The notes: generated by a model not told the origin, from the sequence alone. Positions 13,820-20,825 are shown, numbered from the stretch's first letter. The stretch: 64,000 bases of DNA from a virus (IMGVR_UViG_3300032331_001766:1-64000); one strand, 5' to 3'. Numbers and translations: made by a program.

Positions 13820-14567
13820 TTACCTCCGCCTTTCTATACTCAGGTACTTTGGTTTCCAAGTATACACTGTGGGTCTGACATTTTGCTACCTCTTCAAGGT
13901 CTGCCTCGCCAAGCCAGTTGCAGTTGCCACAGATTTGACCGCAGTCTGCTTCTTCGCAATACTCCATTTGATTAGTTGCATCGCAATCACGGCACATGTT
14001 ATCGTATTCTGATTCTGAGATAACTTCTCCACGGAGCATCTCCAACTCCCCACCCCAGCCTGTTTCTTCCTCATAAGATAAAGTCATAAGTAAACTAGGA
14101 TACTGTGCAGATAGTTTAAGTAAAGCAGACATTGGTCGGGACCAAGCAGTATTAAAGTTATAATGAACTACATGGTTTTCGCCATTAGCAGTTTCCTCGT
14201 AATGAGTATCAGTATAGGCATCATTGTCAGATACAGCCACATCCCATTTGGTGCCCCACTCACGGACATTAAAGTTATACCAGTCATTGGTATCAAACTT
14301 CATGAAATCAGCAAATGTTTGGTCGGCGGAACGGACAGGCTGAGAAAGATACTCTTCCTCAGTAATACCTGCATCTAGATAAGAATAGATATTATGAAAA
14401 GCAAACACAGGATTAGGATAAGTTGTTAATTTCTTTTCCATTTGTCCAGTTTCCATGTTCCATGAATCATGGACCATTTTGAATGGCTTATTCATTTGTT
14501 CCATAAGAGATTTAACTTGCTCAGGATTTCCCTCGATAGTTAAACCGTTGTATACCCAATTTGGCAT
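13800..14567 (-). CDS. DUF1281/api92-like phage protein
   Basis: MPNWVYNGLTIEGNPEQVKS at the start, WGTKWDV in the middle, FNTAWSRPM and a YEEETGWGGE segment are the marks of the DUF1281 (api92, ferredoxin-like) family of phage and plasmid proteins. Two cysteine clusters near the C-terminus (MCRDC, CGQICGNC) add a probable zinc site not typical of the family. It is 255 residues from the ATG at 14567, which has GAAAGGATATAAA before it. Biochemical role unknown. Confidence 0.7.
   Translation of the reverse strand: MPNWVYNGLTIEGNPEQVKSLMEQMNKPFKMVHDSWNMETGQMEKKLTTYPNPVFAFHNIYSYLDAGITEEEYLSQPVRSADQTFADFMKFDTNDWYNFNVREWGTKWDVAVSDNDAYTDTHYEETANGENHVVHYNFNTAWSRPMSALLKLSAQYPSLLMTLSYEEETGWGGELEMLRGEVISESEYDNMCRDCDATNQMEYCEEADCGQICGNCNWLGEADLEEVAKCQTHSVYLETKVPEYRKAEVNEFLGK
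13859..13880 (-). promoter_or_regulatory. TGTCAG-type promoter 2 (inside a CDS)
   Basis: TGTCAG (13880-13875), 10 bases, TATACT (13864-13859). It is inside the 3' part of the DUF1281-like gene, about 40 bases before the next start. Confidence 0.6.
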
Positions 14568-14594
14568 TTTATATCCTTTCGTTGATATGTTCCA

Positions 14595-14616
14595 ATTATA
14601 CAATGGACCACTGACA
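14595..14616 (-). promoter_or_regulatory. TGTCAG-type promoter 3
   Basis: TGTCAG (14616-14611), 10 bases, TATAAT (14600-14595), then a 27-base leader and the DUF1281-like ATG. Confidence 0.75.
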
Positions 14617-14662
14617 TTTGGGAAGAGTATATTGGTGTGTTCCACACCACATTTCCCAGCTT

Positions 14663-14710
14663 TGTGGTCAAGATCACAGAAATTCAGGGCATTTTATATT
14701 GATCTCGTAA
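14663..14710 (-). promoter_or_regulatory. 48-bp composite element, copy C
   Basis: On the + strand: TGTGG-N6-TCACA, 8 bases, GGG, 16 bases, CGTAA. It ends 46 bp upstream of the TGTCAG box of promoter 3. It differs from the other full copies by one base in the first half-site. Confidence 0.6.
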
Positions 14711-14874
14711 ACAACATATGCTACCCTCATCCCTTGCGGGCAATAGTAATCCCCCCAGGCACCGCTCCTAGGGGGATTTATATAAAGGCTGCTAGGGTAA
14801 CCAACGAAAGTAAATACCCTGCGTTATTTAACGACTGGCTGAACAGCTAAGTAGCCGCACCTTTAATTGTTTAG

Positions 14875-15243
14875 TTATACTTTTTCCAGGGCCCTGACAT
14901 ACTTATGACAGAATTCAGAGATACCCATAGTAAACACTTCTGTAGTAAGGTCCTCTTCCATCAAGGTCATTGTCTTGGCCTCCCAGTTGATTACAGGAAT
15001 CTTGTGCTCGTTATCATCAATTCGATTAATGCTTAAGCCCCAGCCTGTTATTTGTTTCCACTCATCTCCAATTAGATTAGAGATAGCAATACGTGTTGCA
15101 TATGATGGGTCCGACCATCTAGACTCTGCTGCTAGCACGGCATGCGCTAAGTTGTTTAGCATGTCATAGCCAGCCCAATGTCCATACAGGTACAACGTGT
15201 CCCCGTTGTTTTGCTTGAATCCGAAGTTTGCTCTATCTCCCAT
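14875..15243 (-). CDS. conserved phage protein (MGDRANFGF type)
   Basis: The 122-residue protein starts MGDRANFGFKQNNGDTLYLY and has GHWAGYDM, a pattern I know from small conserved proteins of actinophages. WGLSINRIDDNEHKIPVINW follows. No catalytic residues assigned. ATG overlaps the upstream stop (TAATG-type junction). Confidence 0.65.
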   Translation of the reverse strand: MGDRANFGFKQNNGDTLYLYGHWAGYDMLNNLAHAVLAAESRWSDPSYATRIAISNLIGDEWKQITGWGLSINRIDDNEHKIPVINWEAKTMTLMEEDLTTEVFTMGISEFCHKYVRALEKV

Positions 15244-15479
15244 TACATTTCCGCCGTTTCTAGTTGAGGTACGTCTTCTTCTATTTTGTTTAATTCTATC
15301 ACTTCATAAGAAACCTTGTCAAGGCCTGTCTTGCTTGCGTTGTAGTGGTGCCCGCAAAAGAATAGTTCTCCTTCTACAAGCTTAACTAAATACATAGCTT
15401 GAGCTGTACCGCATTGATCACAGCCAATCCATCTTGTTAGATCTTCGCTAGTCATTTGATTTAAATCCTCCGCCTTCAA
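15243..15479 (-). CDS. DUF7455-like zinc protein
   Basis: CDQCGTAQAMYLVKL, GELFFCGHHYN are the features of the actinobacterial DUF7455 family: two cysteines, then C-x-H-H completing a zinc site. The 78 residues include an acidic end. DUF7455 proteins are common in Actinobacteria and their phages; role unknown. Overlaps both neighbours. Confidence 0.75.
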   Translation of the reverse strand: MKAEDLNQMTSEDLTRWIGCDQCGTAQAMYLVKLVEGELFFCGHHYNASKTGLDKVSYEVIELNKIEEDVPQLETAEM

Positions 15480-15606
15480 TCATGTCTGCAAGTCTATCTA
15501 ATAACCAGGTATCTATGTCTGCAATATCGATTTCTCTTAATTGTTCTATTAGTTCCTCACGAGCAAACTTATAGCCATCATCAAAACCATCTTTATAATC
15601 TGACAT
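15448..15606 (-). CDS. small hypothetical protein
   Basis: The 52-residue acidic helical protein (MSDYKDGFDDGYKFAREELI) has a DGYxxG-like start found in many small phage proteins. It overlaps the DUF7455-like gene by 32 bases; GGAGAATATGTCAGATTATA supplies the ribosome binding site. Confidence 0.55.
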   Translation of the reverse strand: MSDYKDGFDDGYKFAREELIEQLREIDIADIDTWLLDRLADMIEGGGFKSND

Positions 15607-15614
15607 ATTCTCTC

Positions 15615-15818
15615 CTAGTAACCTGTTGCTTCTTTATCTGACCAGTATGACTCCGTTAAGTTATACTTATCACGAATGCGTGACACTTTCTCAATACTAC
15701 CAGTTCCAATATTGAAAGTCAACGCTGACATTGCTTCAGGGTCCAGCCCTGTAATTTCTGCATCCCAATATGCTCTCTGCATCGAGAGCACATCGGGAGC
15801 GGTAAGTTCAAAATACAT
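15615..15818 (-). CDS. hypothetical protein
   Basis: The 67-residue protein (MYFELTAPDVLSMQRAYWDA) starts in overlap with the upstream gene's stop. No domain recognised. It is between the 15818-16486 gene and the small gene at 15448. Confidence 0.55.
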   Translation of the reverse strand: MYFELTAPDVLSMQRAYWDAEITGLDPEAMSALTFNIGTGSIEKVSRIRDKYNLTESYWSDKEATGY

Positions 15819-16486
15819 TAGTTCTCCCTAACGTTAGTAACTTCAGTATCAGAAACTTCAATGTTACCGTGTTGTGATTCAACATATAAGTTGTCGTAGA
15901 TTTCTGATTCTACATCTACATCGCCTTCAAGCAAATCAACTGTAATAGTTCCGCTAACTTCAATTGTTGCAGACCATTCAATCTCTTTAACTAGAGGAAT
16001 GTCTAGCGCTTCAGCAATTGCACGTAGTGTATCTTGGTCATCTGAATCAGCGTAAGCCTCAGAAATAATATCTTTAACTGTGCCAATCTTATTGTTTAAG
16101 ACGCCGTTTGTTTTTTGTGCTTGACGTGCATTGTGCAAATCCCATTCGAGGGATGCAACCTTGGCAGTTGCATATTCAGGGTCAGAGTATCCGTGGATAA
16201 TCTTATATGTAACTAATTGATTAGGATTGTACTCCACTGCAGGTGAGTGTGTGGCATCTGAGCCAATTGTTGATTCTTCCATTTTTTCCTCTTTCGTTTG
16301 GTTTGAAGGTGCAATTGTAGCATGCTCCACTGACAACAAGGTGGTCTTGCGTCCACATGGACATGTGAGTTCTGTCACACCTGATGGGAATCCAAACCCG
16401 TCAGATGATGTTAGTTCTATTAGGCAATCACATTCATCTGGGTCGCAAACAAATGTATATTTACTTGATATGAGTTCGTTGGTCAT
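15818..16486 (-). CDS. two-part protein with internal promoter and second start
   Basis: The leaderless ATG at 16486 is seven bases after TACAAT. The first 68 residues hold a zinc-binding pattern (CDPDECDC, TCPCGRKTT). At 16282 a second in-frame ATG (MEESTIGSD) has its own GAAAGAGG site and its own TGTCAG promoter (16314-16335), so two products of 222 and 154 residues are expected. The C-terminal part is acidic and includes a beta segment (SATIEVSGTITVDLLEGDVD). Function unknown. Confidence 0.6.
   Translation of the reverse strand: MTNELISSKYTFVCDPDECDCLIELTSSDGFGFPSGVTELTCPCGRKTTLLSVEHATIAPSNQTKEEKMEESTIGSDATHSPAVEYNPNQLVTYKIIHGYSDPEYATAKVASLEWDLHNARQAQKTNGVLNNKIGTVKDIISEAYADSDDQDTLRAIAEALDIPLVKEIEWSATIEVSGTITVDLLEGDVDVESEIYDNLYVESQHGNIEVSDTEVTNVREN
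16314..16335 (-). promoter_or_regulatory. TGTCAG-type promoter 4 (inside a CDS)
   Basis: TGTCAG (16335-16330), 10 bases, TACAAT (16319-16314). It should make the short form of the 15818-16486 gene. Confidence 0.65.
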
Positions 16487-16493
16487 AGAGAGA

Positions 16494-16515
16494 ATTGTAC
16501 CAGGGCCCACTGACA
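16494..16515 (-). promoter_or_regulatory. TGTCAG-type promoter 5, leaderless
   Basis: TGTCAG (16515-16510), 10 bases, TACAAT (16499-16494), then seven bases to ATG. Confidence 0.7.
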
Positions 16516-16526
16516 AATGTCTATAG

Positions 16527-16556
16527 TTTCCAGGGCTTTTTTTATATTAGCCGTAA
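16527..16556 (-). promoter_or_regulatory. GGG-N16-CGTAA element, copy D
   Basis: TTTCCAGGG, 16 bases and CGTAA on the + strand, just upstream of promoter 5. It lacks the TGTGA-N6-TCACA half found in the full composite. Confidence 0.55.
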
Positions 16557-16592
16557 CGCAGTTTTGCTGCCTTCACCTTTGGGGGCGCTTTG

Positions 16593-16666
16593 CGATCCAT
16601 AACAGACTTGAACTGTCGACCTCTACCGTGACAGGGTAGCGCTCTAACCAACTGAGCTAATGGACC
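16593..16666 (-). tRNA. tRNA-Asp (GTC)
   Basis: On the - strand the acceptor GGTCCAT pairs with ATGGATC (one G-U), the anticodon stem CTACC/GGTAG encloses CTGTCAC with anticodon GTC, and the T stem GACAG/CTGTT contains one wobble. Discriminator G, no CCA. It stands after a terminator and before the 16486 gene. Confidence 0.9.
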
Positions 16667-16669
16667 AAG

Positions 16670-16712
16670 AAAAAATGTGAGCAGTTTTAAATCATGCTCA
16701 GGATTTTTTTTA
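16670..16712. terminator. bidirectional terminator
   Basis: TGAGCA (16678-16683) pairs with TGCTCA (16695-16700). A-runs and T-runs on both sides allow ending of the DUF932 transcript on the - strand. Confidence 0.75.
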
Positions 16713-16713
16713 T

Positions 16714-17721
16714 TTAGAAAGCAGAAACCAATTTCTTGATTTTGTTTTTCTCAGCGGTAAGAATTGGGTCAAAGCCCGATGCACCAGCCATAAGCGATTC
16801 AGCATTACCACGTGATGAGCGATAATAATCTAGGCGTTCAGTAAGCGCATTAAATGCACCCCACTTTGTGCCCTTGATTGTAGCATTGGTTGGTGAGTTA
16901 TGATAAAGGTCATCAAGTAGAACAACCTTATTCTCCCACTTAGTTAGCGCAACCTTTGAAGCATCATCGGCAGGCTTTGGATAGATTGTTTTAATCAACT
17001 TAGAGAATTCGGCATCAGTAATTGACTGAGCGAACAAAGCCTTAGCCTCAGTTTCGAATTCGTCAAAGTATCCAAGAGCAAGACCAAGAGTCTCACGTGC
17101 AACTTGGATGCGACCTTCAACAGATTGCGTGTGACGAATTTTGAAAGATTGCTTTGCATTACGCATTGCAAGATTCAAAGTGTTTTGGCATACAACACGA
17201 ACAGGAGTAACCGCTGCCTGAACAGCAACAGAACCATCGTGTGATGTCCATACGATTAGATAAAGTTTAGTTTCATCATTGGCGCCTTGTGGGTCAAGAA
17301 CCATTGTGCGAGGGATGTCTACTGTACCGAATACCACTTTGCCCTTTTTTAATGAGCCAGCAGATTCCCAGCGACAGTTAGCATCTGCATCGTGAATAGC
17401 ATCCGCAAAAGCGAATAACTCTTCATTCTGCACAGGCTTGTAACGCTTGCCAACAGTGGCAAGAACATCGGTGCCTTTGTTAAATGGGTTGTCACGAATG
17501 ACAAGAGATGCGGTAGATACATCATTCCATGATTCTGGAATGTGCTCGGTGATTGGAGACAAGCGAACATTCCAATTAGATAACTTTGCTTCATCAAGCA
17601 TTGTTTGTGTTGTAACTTCTTCATCTGCTGAGAAGATACGATTGGCAAGATTATGCCATGCAGGTGCACCACGAAGAGCAAAAGCAACTTCGCCGTTTTC
17701 CATTTCTAGATTATGAGCCAT
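16714..17721 (-). CDS. DUF932 / phage-plasmid-like protein (TIGR03299 type)
   Basis: The 335-residue protein starts MAHNLEMENGEVAFALRGAP and continues with WHNLANRI, LVIRDNPF, GKRYKPVQNEE, TPVRVVCQNTLNLAM, and a C-terminal SRGNAESLMAGASGFD segment. All are typical of the DUF932/TIGR03299 family in phages and plasmids. Molecular role is unresolved. The start at 17721 has GAAAGGAAATAAAAATG; the longer frame to 17781 lies across the promoter. It has its own TGTCAG promoter, a composite element upstream and a terminator downstream, so it is a separately controlled unit. Confidence 0.85.
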   Translation of the reverse strand: MAHNLEMENGEVAFALRGAPAWHNLANRIFSADEEVTTQTMLDEAKLSNWNVRLSPITEHIPESWNDVSTASLVIRDNPFNKGTDVLATVGKRYKPVQNEELFAFADAIHDADANCRWESAGSLKKGKVVFGTVDIPRTMVLDPQGANDETKLYLIVWTSHDGSVAVQAAVTPVRVVCQNTLNLAMRNAKQSFKIRHTQSVEGRIQVARETLGLALGYFDEFETEAKALFAQSITDAEFSKLIKTIYPKPADDASKVALTKWENKVVLLDDLYHNSPTNATIKGTKWGAFNALTERLDYYRSSRGNAESLMAGASGFDPILTAEKNKIKKLVSAF

Positions 17722-17752
17722 TTTTATTTCCTTTCGATTGGTTGATGTTGCA

Positions 17753-17774
17753 AGTATAACAGGAGGGACTGACA
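17753..17774 (-). promoter_or_regulatory. TGTCAG-type promoter 6
   Basis: TGTCAG (17774-17769), 10 bases, TATACT (17758-17753). TTGATA one base further upstream gives a normal -35 as well (17-base spacing). Confidence 0.75.
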
Positions 17775-17812
17775 TTATCAAGAGTTAAAGATAAGATGTC
17801 CGAATTATGCCA

Positions 17813-17860
17813 TGTGATCAATCTCACAATTTTTCGGGCGTTTTCCACAGGCAGCCGTAA
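17813..17860 (-). promoter_or_regulatory. 48-bp composite element, copy E
   Basis: On the + strand: TGTGATCAATCTCACA, then 7 bases, GGG, 17 bases, CGTAA; total 48 bp. TTTTCCACA of a DnaA-box-like pair (17841-17872) lies inside it. It is upstream of the DUF932 promoter. Confidence 0.7.
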
Positions 17861-17872
17861 GGCTGTGGATAA
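17841..17872. repeat. inverted DnaA-box-like pair (site 2)
   Basis: TTTTCCACA (17841-17849) and TGTGGATAA (17864-17872). Offset 23 bases, as at the other two sites. A 9-bp hairpin (17892-17914) between this site and the stop of the 18177 gene may end that transcript. Confidence 0.65.
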
Positions 17873-17922
17873 CCCCTCACATTTGGGGGCTGCTCCCTGG
17901 ATCTACCAGGGAGCGGCACCTC

Positions 17923-18177
17923 TTAAACGAAGAGCTTCGAAGGATAACTCATTTTGGATTTAATCGATTGAACTGTTTCCATTGGTAGAAACATCGCTGC
18001 AGTCTTCTTCTTTTTTAAAGTATCAAACACGTATGCATGTACTGTTGTATTAAAGTTGCGGATGTTACCAAACACATACTCGGAAAGTAATTCTCTATCA
18101 ACATTGTTATCAGCAAAAATAGTTAAATCATTTGCTTTGATGTCATCATAGATTTCTATTCTGAATCTGTTTTTCAT
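17923..18177 (-). CDS. hypothetical protein
   Basis: The 84-residue basic protein (MKNRFRIEIYDDIKANDLTI) has an alternating beta start and a KKKKTAAMF basic patch. Followed by a 9-bp hairpin. The start has a weak AAAGGCAACAAATG site. Unknown. Confidence 0.6.
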   Translation of the reverse strand: MKNRFRIEIYDDIKANDLTIFADNNVDRELLSEYVFGNIRNFNTTVHAYVFDTLKKKKTAAMFLPMETVQSIKSKMSYPSKLFV

Positions 18178-18248
18178 TTGTTGCCTTTGTTAGAAGGGAC
18201 ACCCGAAGGTGTGAGCAGTTTGGCGACATACTCAGGTCGTTGGATTAC

Positions 18249-18665
18249 TTAGAGGTACTTAGCAATCTGCTTCATTGTAGAAGCATTTACTGTTTCCTCA
18301 TCTGTCATCTTGAGAATTGTGAGAGCATTTGTGATGTCCTCTTTCATCTCACGATAAGTGTGCTGATGAATAACCTCAAAATCCTTTTCAGGTTCTTTTG
18401 GAAGGTCTGACTCATTAACTGTTAAGTCATAGTCAATGTTAAGTGTTTTGTTCCAAGAGCGGTAGTTGGTACGGAAGTTTTCTGCCTTCTTGATGTTAGC
18501 AACTGCAAAATCGCTAACTTCTTTTTGCCAAGCCTTGCGAGCCTTCTCGTACTTTGCTTCGTTTGCTTCTTGTGAGGTATAGTCTTTTTCTAGTTGTGCT
18601 AGACGAGTTTCTAGTGCCTTGATAACCTTTGGTGTTGCCACCTTTACTGTAATTGCTCTGCTCAT
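18249..18665 (-). CDS. coiled-coil early protein
   Basis: The start at 18665 (MSRAITVKVATPKVIKALET) has GAAAGGCAACAAATG before it. The 138 residues form a long charged helix (RLAQLEKDYTSQEANEAKYE, then KARKAWQKEVSDF), probably a coiled coil, and a C-terminal helix bundle. Transcribed from promoter 7 just upstream. Function unknown. Confidence 0.65.
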   Translation of the reverse strand: MSRAITVKVATPKVIKALETRLAQLEKDYTSQEANEAKYEKARKAWQKEVSDFAVANIKKAENFRTNYRSWNKTLNIDYDLTVNESDLPKEPEKDFEVIHQHTYREMKEDITNALTILKMTDEETVNASTMKQIAKYL

Positions 18666-18696
18666 TTGTTGCCTTTCGTTGGTTGGTTGTTTGAGT

Positions 18697-18718
18697 AGTA
18701 TAACATAGGGGTCTGACA
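18697..18718 (-). promoter_or_regulatory. TGTCAG-type promoter 7
   Basis: TGTCAG (18718-18713), 10 bases, TATACT (18702-18697). No composite element nearby; an imperfect 11-bp hairpin (18731-18771) lies upstream. Confidence 0.7.
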
Positions 18719-18799
18719 AGTCCCCGTAGGGAGAGAGTTCTTACTTACGACATTGGACGAGAACACTCTCTAAAACTGTCCCTGTTTCGTTCTAGTTAA

Positions 18800-18976
18800 T
18801 TAAACTAGGGCTTCGTTGCTAACTGTTGTCCAACGAGTTTCCTTTGTTGGCATTTCTAGCAACACACGCACCGAGCCAGATGCGTTAGGAATAATCTCCT
18901 TGATTACTCCTGTCTTTTTTGACTTTAGGGTGGTGAATAAATCGCCGACCTTGTAAGTGTATCCATTTACTGTCAT
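18800..18976 (-). CDS. small beta-barrel-like protein
   Basis: The 58-residue protein (MTVNGYTYKVGDLFTTLKSK, KTGVIKEIIPN) reads like a KOW/SH3-type barrel: G-D-x-F turn, then T-G-V-I-x-E-I. It may bind nucleic acid or protein. The GGAAGCAAAATG leader and promoter 8 upstream support it. Confidence 0.65.
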   Translation of the reverse strand: MTVNGYTYKVGDLFTTLKSKKTGVIKEIIPNASGSVRVLLEMPTKETRWTTVSNEALV

Positions 18977-19002
18977 TTTGCTTCCTTTCTTGTTAGGGTC
19001 TT

Positions 19003-19024
19003 ATTATAGCAAAGGGGTCTGACA
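19003..19024 (-). promoter_or_regulatory. TGTCAG-type promoter 8
   Basis: TGTCAG (19024-19019), 10 bases, TATAAT (19008-19003). A perfect TGTGA-N6-TCACA palindrome (19062-19077), inside a longer 9-bp hairpin, stands upstream. Confidence 0.75.
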
Positions 19025-19061
19025 TTTTCTACCCCAATCTCATTATGCGAGATACCAAGCG

Positions 19062-19077
19062 TGTGAGTTATCTCACA
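19062..19077. promoter_or_regulatory. CRP-like palindrome TGTGA-N6-TCACA
   Basis: TGTGAGTTATCTCACA, extended to GCGTGTGAG/CTCACACGC. It sits between the stop at 19093 and promoter 8, so it could be a terminator hairpin, a CRP/GlxR-type site or both. Confidence 0.55.
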
Positions 19078-19092
19078 CGCCTAGTTTTGATC

Positions 19093-19362
19093 TCAGTATT
19101 CGCTCTCAGGTAGCCAAGCGTCTAGGTGGTGTTGTTCAATAATAGCGGAGGCGGGTGCAAACTTTTCTCCACGATACGATACGCCTTCAGGCATTTCGAT
19201 TAGTTTATTATAGTCCTCCTCATAGTATGCGTCAATAGCATCTATGCAAGGTTGCACCATAGAAAGTGGAACGGGTGGATAGTGATTACCCTGTAAGTGA
19301 TAACCTAGTGCAACCTCTAAGTCTAATTCATTAGCAAGGTCAAGCGCAGTGTTGTATCCCAT
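19093..19362 (-). CDS. hypothetical early protein
   Basis: The 89-residue protein (MGYNTALDLANELDLEVALG) has a C-terminal ASAIIEQHHLDAWLPESEY segment. TAATG overlap with the previous gene means both come from promoter 9. I recall similar small proteins in actinophages, but no function. Confidence 0.6.
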   Translation of the reverse strand: MGYNTALDLANELDLEVALGYHLQGNHYPPVPLSMVQPCIDAIDAYYEEDYNKLIEMPEGVSYRGEKFAPASAIIEQHHLDAWLPESEY

Positions 19363-19577
19363 TAGTTATTATCTCCAAACTTTACAATAGCCCAAGTGTT
19401 ATTTTCATTTACTTTATCAAGCGCACCAATTTGTGACATAGTACCAATAAAGCAATCACGAAGTAATGCTTCCATTTGTGCCTCATCAAGATTTACAAGA
19501 CGAGCCAATAATGAAGGTGGCATAAGGTGTTCGTTAATCTCTGTAACAAGATTAATTGTGTGGTTAAGTGTTATCAT
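19362..19577 (-). CDS. hypothetical early protein
   Basis: The 71-residue protein (MITLNHTINLVTEINEHLMP) is helical with an LLARLVNLDEAQMEALLRDC amphipathic stretch. CGAAAGGTAATAAATG supplies a strong ribosome binding site, downstream of promoter 9. Confidence 0.6.
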   Translation of the reverse strand: MITLNHTINLVTEINEHLMPPSLLARLVNLDEAQMEALLRDCFIGTMSQIGALDKVNENNTWAIVKFGDNN

Positions 19578-19606
19578 TTATTACCTTTCGTTGTTGGAAT
19601 AAGAGT

Positions 19607-19628
19607 ATTTTACCATTAGCCACTGACA
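19607..19628 (-). promoter_or_regulatory. TGTCAG-type promoter 9
   Basis: TGTCAG (19628-19623), 10 bases, TAAAAT (19612-19607). Confidence 0.7.
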
Positions 19629-19661
19629 TTACCTAATCCATCCTCGGCGTGTCGCAGCTTT

Positions 19662-19709
19662 TGTGAGAATGATCACAATTTTCTAGGGGTTTTCCACAAG
19701 TACCCGTAA
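19662..19709 (-). promoter_or_regulatory. 48-bp composite element, copy F
   Basis: On the + strand: TGTGAGAATGATCACA, 8 bases, GGG, 16 bases, CGTAA. It contains the left half of DnaA-box-like pair 3. It is upstream of promoter 9. Confidence 0.7.
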
Positions 19710-19721
19710 GCCTGTGGATAA
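19690..19721. repeat. inverted DnaA-box-like pair (site 3)
   Basis: TTTTCCACA (19690-19698) and TGTGGATAA (19713-19721), offset 23. Confidence 0.65.
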
Positions 19722-19758
19722 CCCCCCATATATGCGGGCTGTCAGCTACTTTGTCAAA

Positions 19759-19857
19759 TCATTTTGATTTTACATAAAGATAAATAGCAAATACAAATGG
19801 AGACACAAGGCCACCAATTAATAAAATAGATATAACCGCTGCAACAAAATCAACCAT
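19759..19857 (-). CDS. single-span membrane micro-protein
   Basis: The 32 residues are almost wholly hydrophobic (MVDFVAAVISILLIGGLVSP), ending YLYVKSK on the positive side. It overlaps the preceding basic gene. Small membrane proteins like this may alter host envelope functions; nothing more can be said. Confidence 0.5.
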   Translation of the reverse strand: MVDFVAAVISILLIGGLVSPFVFAIYLYVKSK

Positions 19858-19984
19858 GATCAAAATCTTTTTTATGTTTTGTTTTACGTGAATATTTTTT
19901 CTTATTGCGAACAGGAGTTGCGGCGTTAGATCTCCGCAATTCCTGAATGCGTTTAACTTTATTTAGTAGAGAGTTTTGGAACAT
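19850..19984 (-). CDS. small very basic protein
   Basis: The 44 residues are Lys/Arg-rich (MFQNSLLNKVKRIQELRRSN; RNKKKYSRKTKHKK). Nucleic acid binding is likely from charge alone. It overlaps both neighbours. Confidence 0.5.
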   Translation of the reverse strand: MFQNSLLNKVKRIQELRRSNAATPVRNKKKYSRKTKHKKDFDHG

Positions 19985-20150
19985 GGTAACCACACGCCTC
20001 ATGAAACTTATTTACATCAAAGCGCTCATTTTCTTTTGCAAACATCATCGCAAAATCATTTACCATTTTAGAAAATAAAGCAGGGTGCGTTTTATCGCTG
20101 GCAAACTTTAAGATTTCTGCAGTTGCTTCGAAATGTTTTCTTGTCATCAT
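19959..20150 (-). CDS. conserved actinophage-type small protein
   Basis: The 63 residues (MMTRKHFEATAEILKFASDK; NDFAMMFAKENERFD; FHEACGY) match a small protein type frequent in actinophages: MTRKHFEA start, helical body. Either of two adjacent ATGs may start it. Function unknown. Confidence 0.65.
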   Translation of the reverse strand: MMTRKHFEATAEILKFASDKTHPALFSKMVNDFAMMFAKENERFDVNKFHEACGYHVPKLSTK

Positions 20151-20353
20151 TTAGTTATTACCTTTCGTCCTTCACGATAAAAAATGCGTGTATAGCATTT
20201 GCCTGTTGGCGTGTAGAGATTAACAGTTGAATACTCATCTGCAAAGCCCCAGTCAATAAACTTAGAAAACTCGGTGTGCGCTTCTAACTCATCTGCGTAT
20301 TCTTTTGACCAATGCGGAGCATTTTCATCATACGCCAAAGTTACTTTATGCAT
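20147..20353 (-). CDS. hypothetical protein
   Basis: The start at 20353 (MHKVTLAYDENAPHWSKEY) is favoured by a GAGGAAG site five bases upstream. The 68-residue product has a VNLYTPTGKCYTRIFYREG beta hairpin. It overlaps both neighbours. Confidence 0.6.
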   Translation of the reverse strand: MHKVTLAYDENAPHWSKEYADELEAHTEFSKFIDWGFADEYSTVNLYTPTGKCYTRIFYREGRKVITK

Positions 20354-20495
20354 TATTATCTTCCTCATCTGTTACACAATCGCAAGGCTCTACATCATAA
20401 TTATTTTCGTCTCCGAAAAAAACAAATCCTGCGCCACCGCATTCATCGCAATCTATTGCGAGAATGTTAGTTAATTCATCTAGAATGTTTCCCAT
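20346..20495 (-). CDS. zinc-knuckle protein, DnaJ-like
   Basis: CDECGGAGFVFFG resembles one CxxCxGxG repeat of the DnaJ zinc domain; a second pair, CDC, lies 20 residues on. 49 residues, acidic. May bind unfolded protein or simply hold zinc. Confidence 0.6.
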   Translation of the reverse strand: MGNILDELTNILAIDCDECGGAGFVFFGDENNYDVEPCDCVTDEEDNNA

Positions 20496-20497
20496 TA

Positions 20498-20704
20498 TTA
20501 TTCACCAACCTTTACTGCGATTGTTGCGAATTTATTTCGCAAGCCACCTGTACGAATTTCGATTGTGTAGGCTTCAGTTTTGTCGCCATACCAAATTGCT
20601 GGACGAGGTTCAGCAGAAACAATTTCGCCTGAAAAGTGGCGAGAGTTTGAGCGGTAAGTCTTGCCGATTAGCAAGTTTTCGATTGTGTATAGTTTAGTTG
20701 CCAT
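20498..20704 (-). CDS. small beta-rich protein
   Basis: The start at 20704 (MATKLYTIENLLIGKTYRSN) has GAAAGAGG nine bases upstream. The 68-residue barrel-like sequence (FSGEIVSAEPRPAIWYGDK) is close in style to the 18800 gene. The upstream 43-codon gene overlaps its first bases. Confidence 0.6.
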   Translation of the reverse strand: MATKLYTIENLLIGKTYRSNSRHFSGEIVSAEPRPAIWYGDKTEAYTIEIRTGGLRNKFATIAVKVGE

Positions 20705-20825
20705 TAGTGGCACCCTCTTTCGTTGTTGTTGAAGTTGTAATTGTAGCAGAGAGGACTGACAAAGCCTCGGATTTGGATTGCTGGCGTGTTGCAAGTACAT
20801 GAGCCTTGAATTCGTCTAGATTCAT
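20694..20825 (-). CDS. 43-residue ORF overlapping a promoter
   Basis: MNLDEFKAHVLATRQQSKSE, then ALSVLSATI, whose codons contain TGTCAG promoter 10. The start has CGAAAGGAAGTCAAATG and lies under promoter 11 and composite element G. The stop overlaps the next start. The frame is kept across the promoter, as at 16314. Confidence 0.55.
   Translation of the reverse strand: MNLDEFKAHVLATRQQSKSEALSVLSATITTSTTTKEGATNGN
20740..20761 (-). promoter_or_regulatory. TGTCAG-type promoter 10 (inside a CDS)
   Basis: TGTCAG (20761-20756), 10 bases, TACAAT (20745-20740). Confidence 0.65.

Larger units (their letters stand above)
14568..14874 (-). other. 307-bp regulatory gap
   Basis: It contains promoter 3, a 48-bp composite element (14663-14710, with one mismatch in the TGTGA half) and a hairpin (ATCCCCC near 14749 with GGGGGAT near 14774) that may end transcripts from the upstream gene. 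No coding sequence convincing. Confidence 0.6.
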
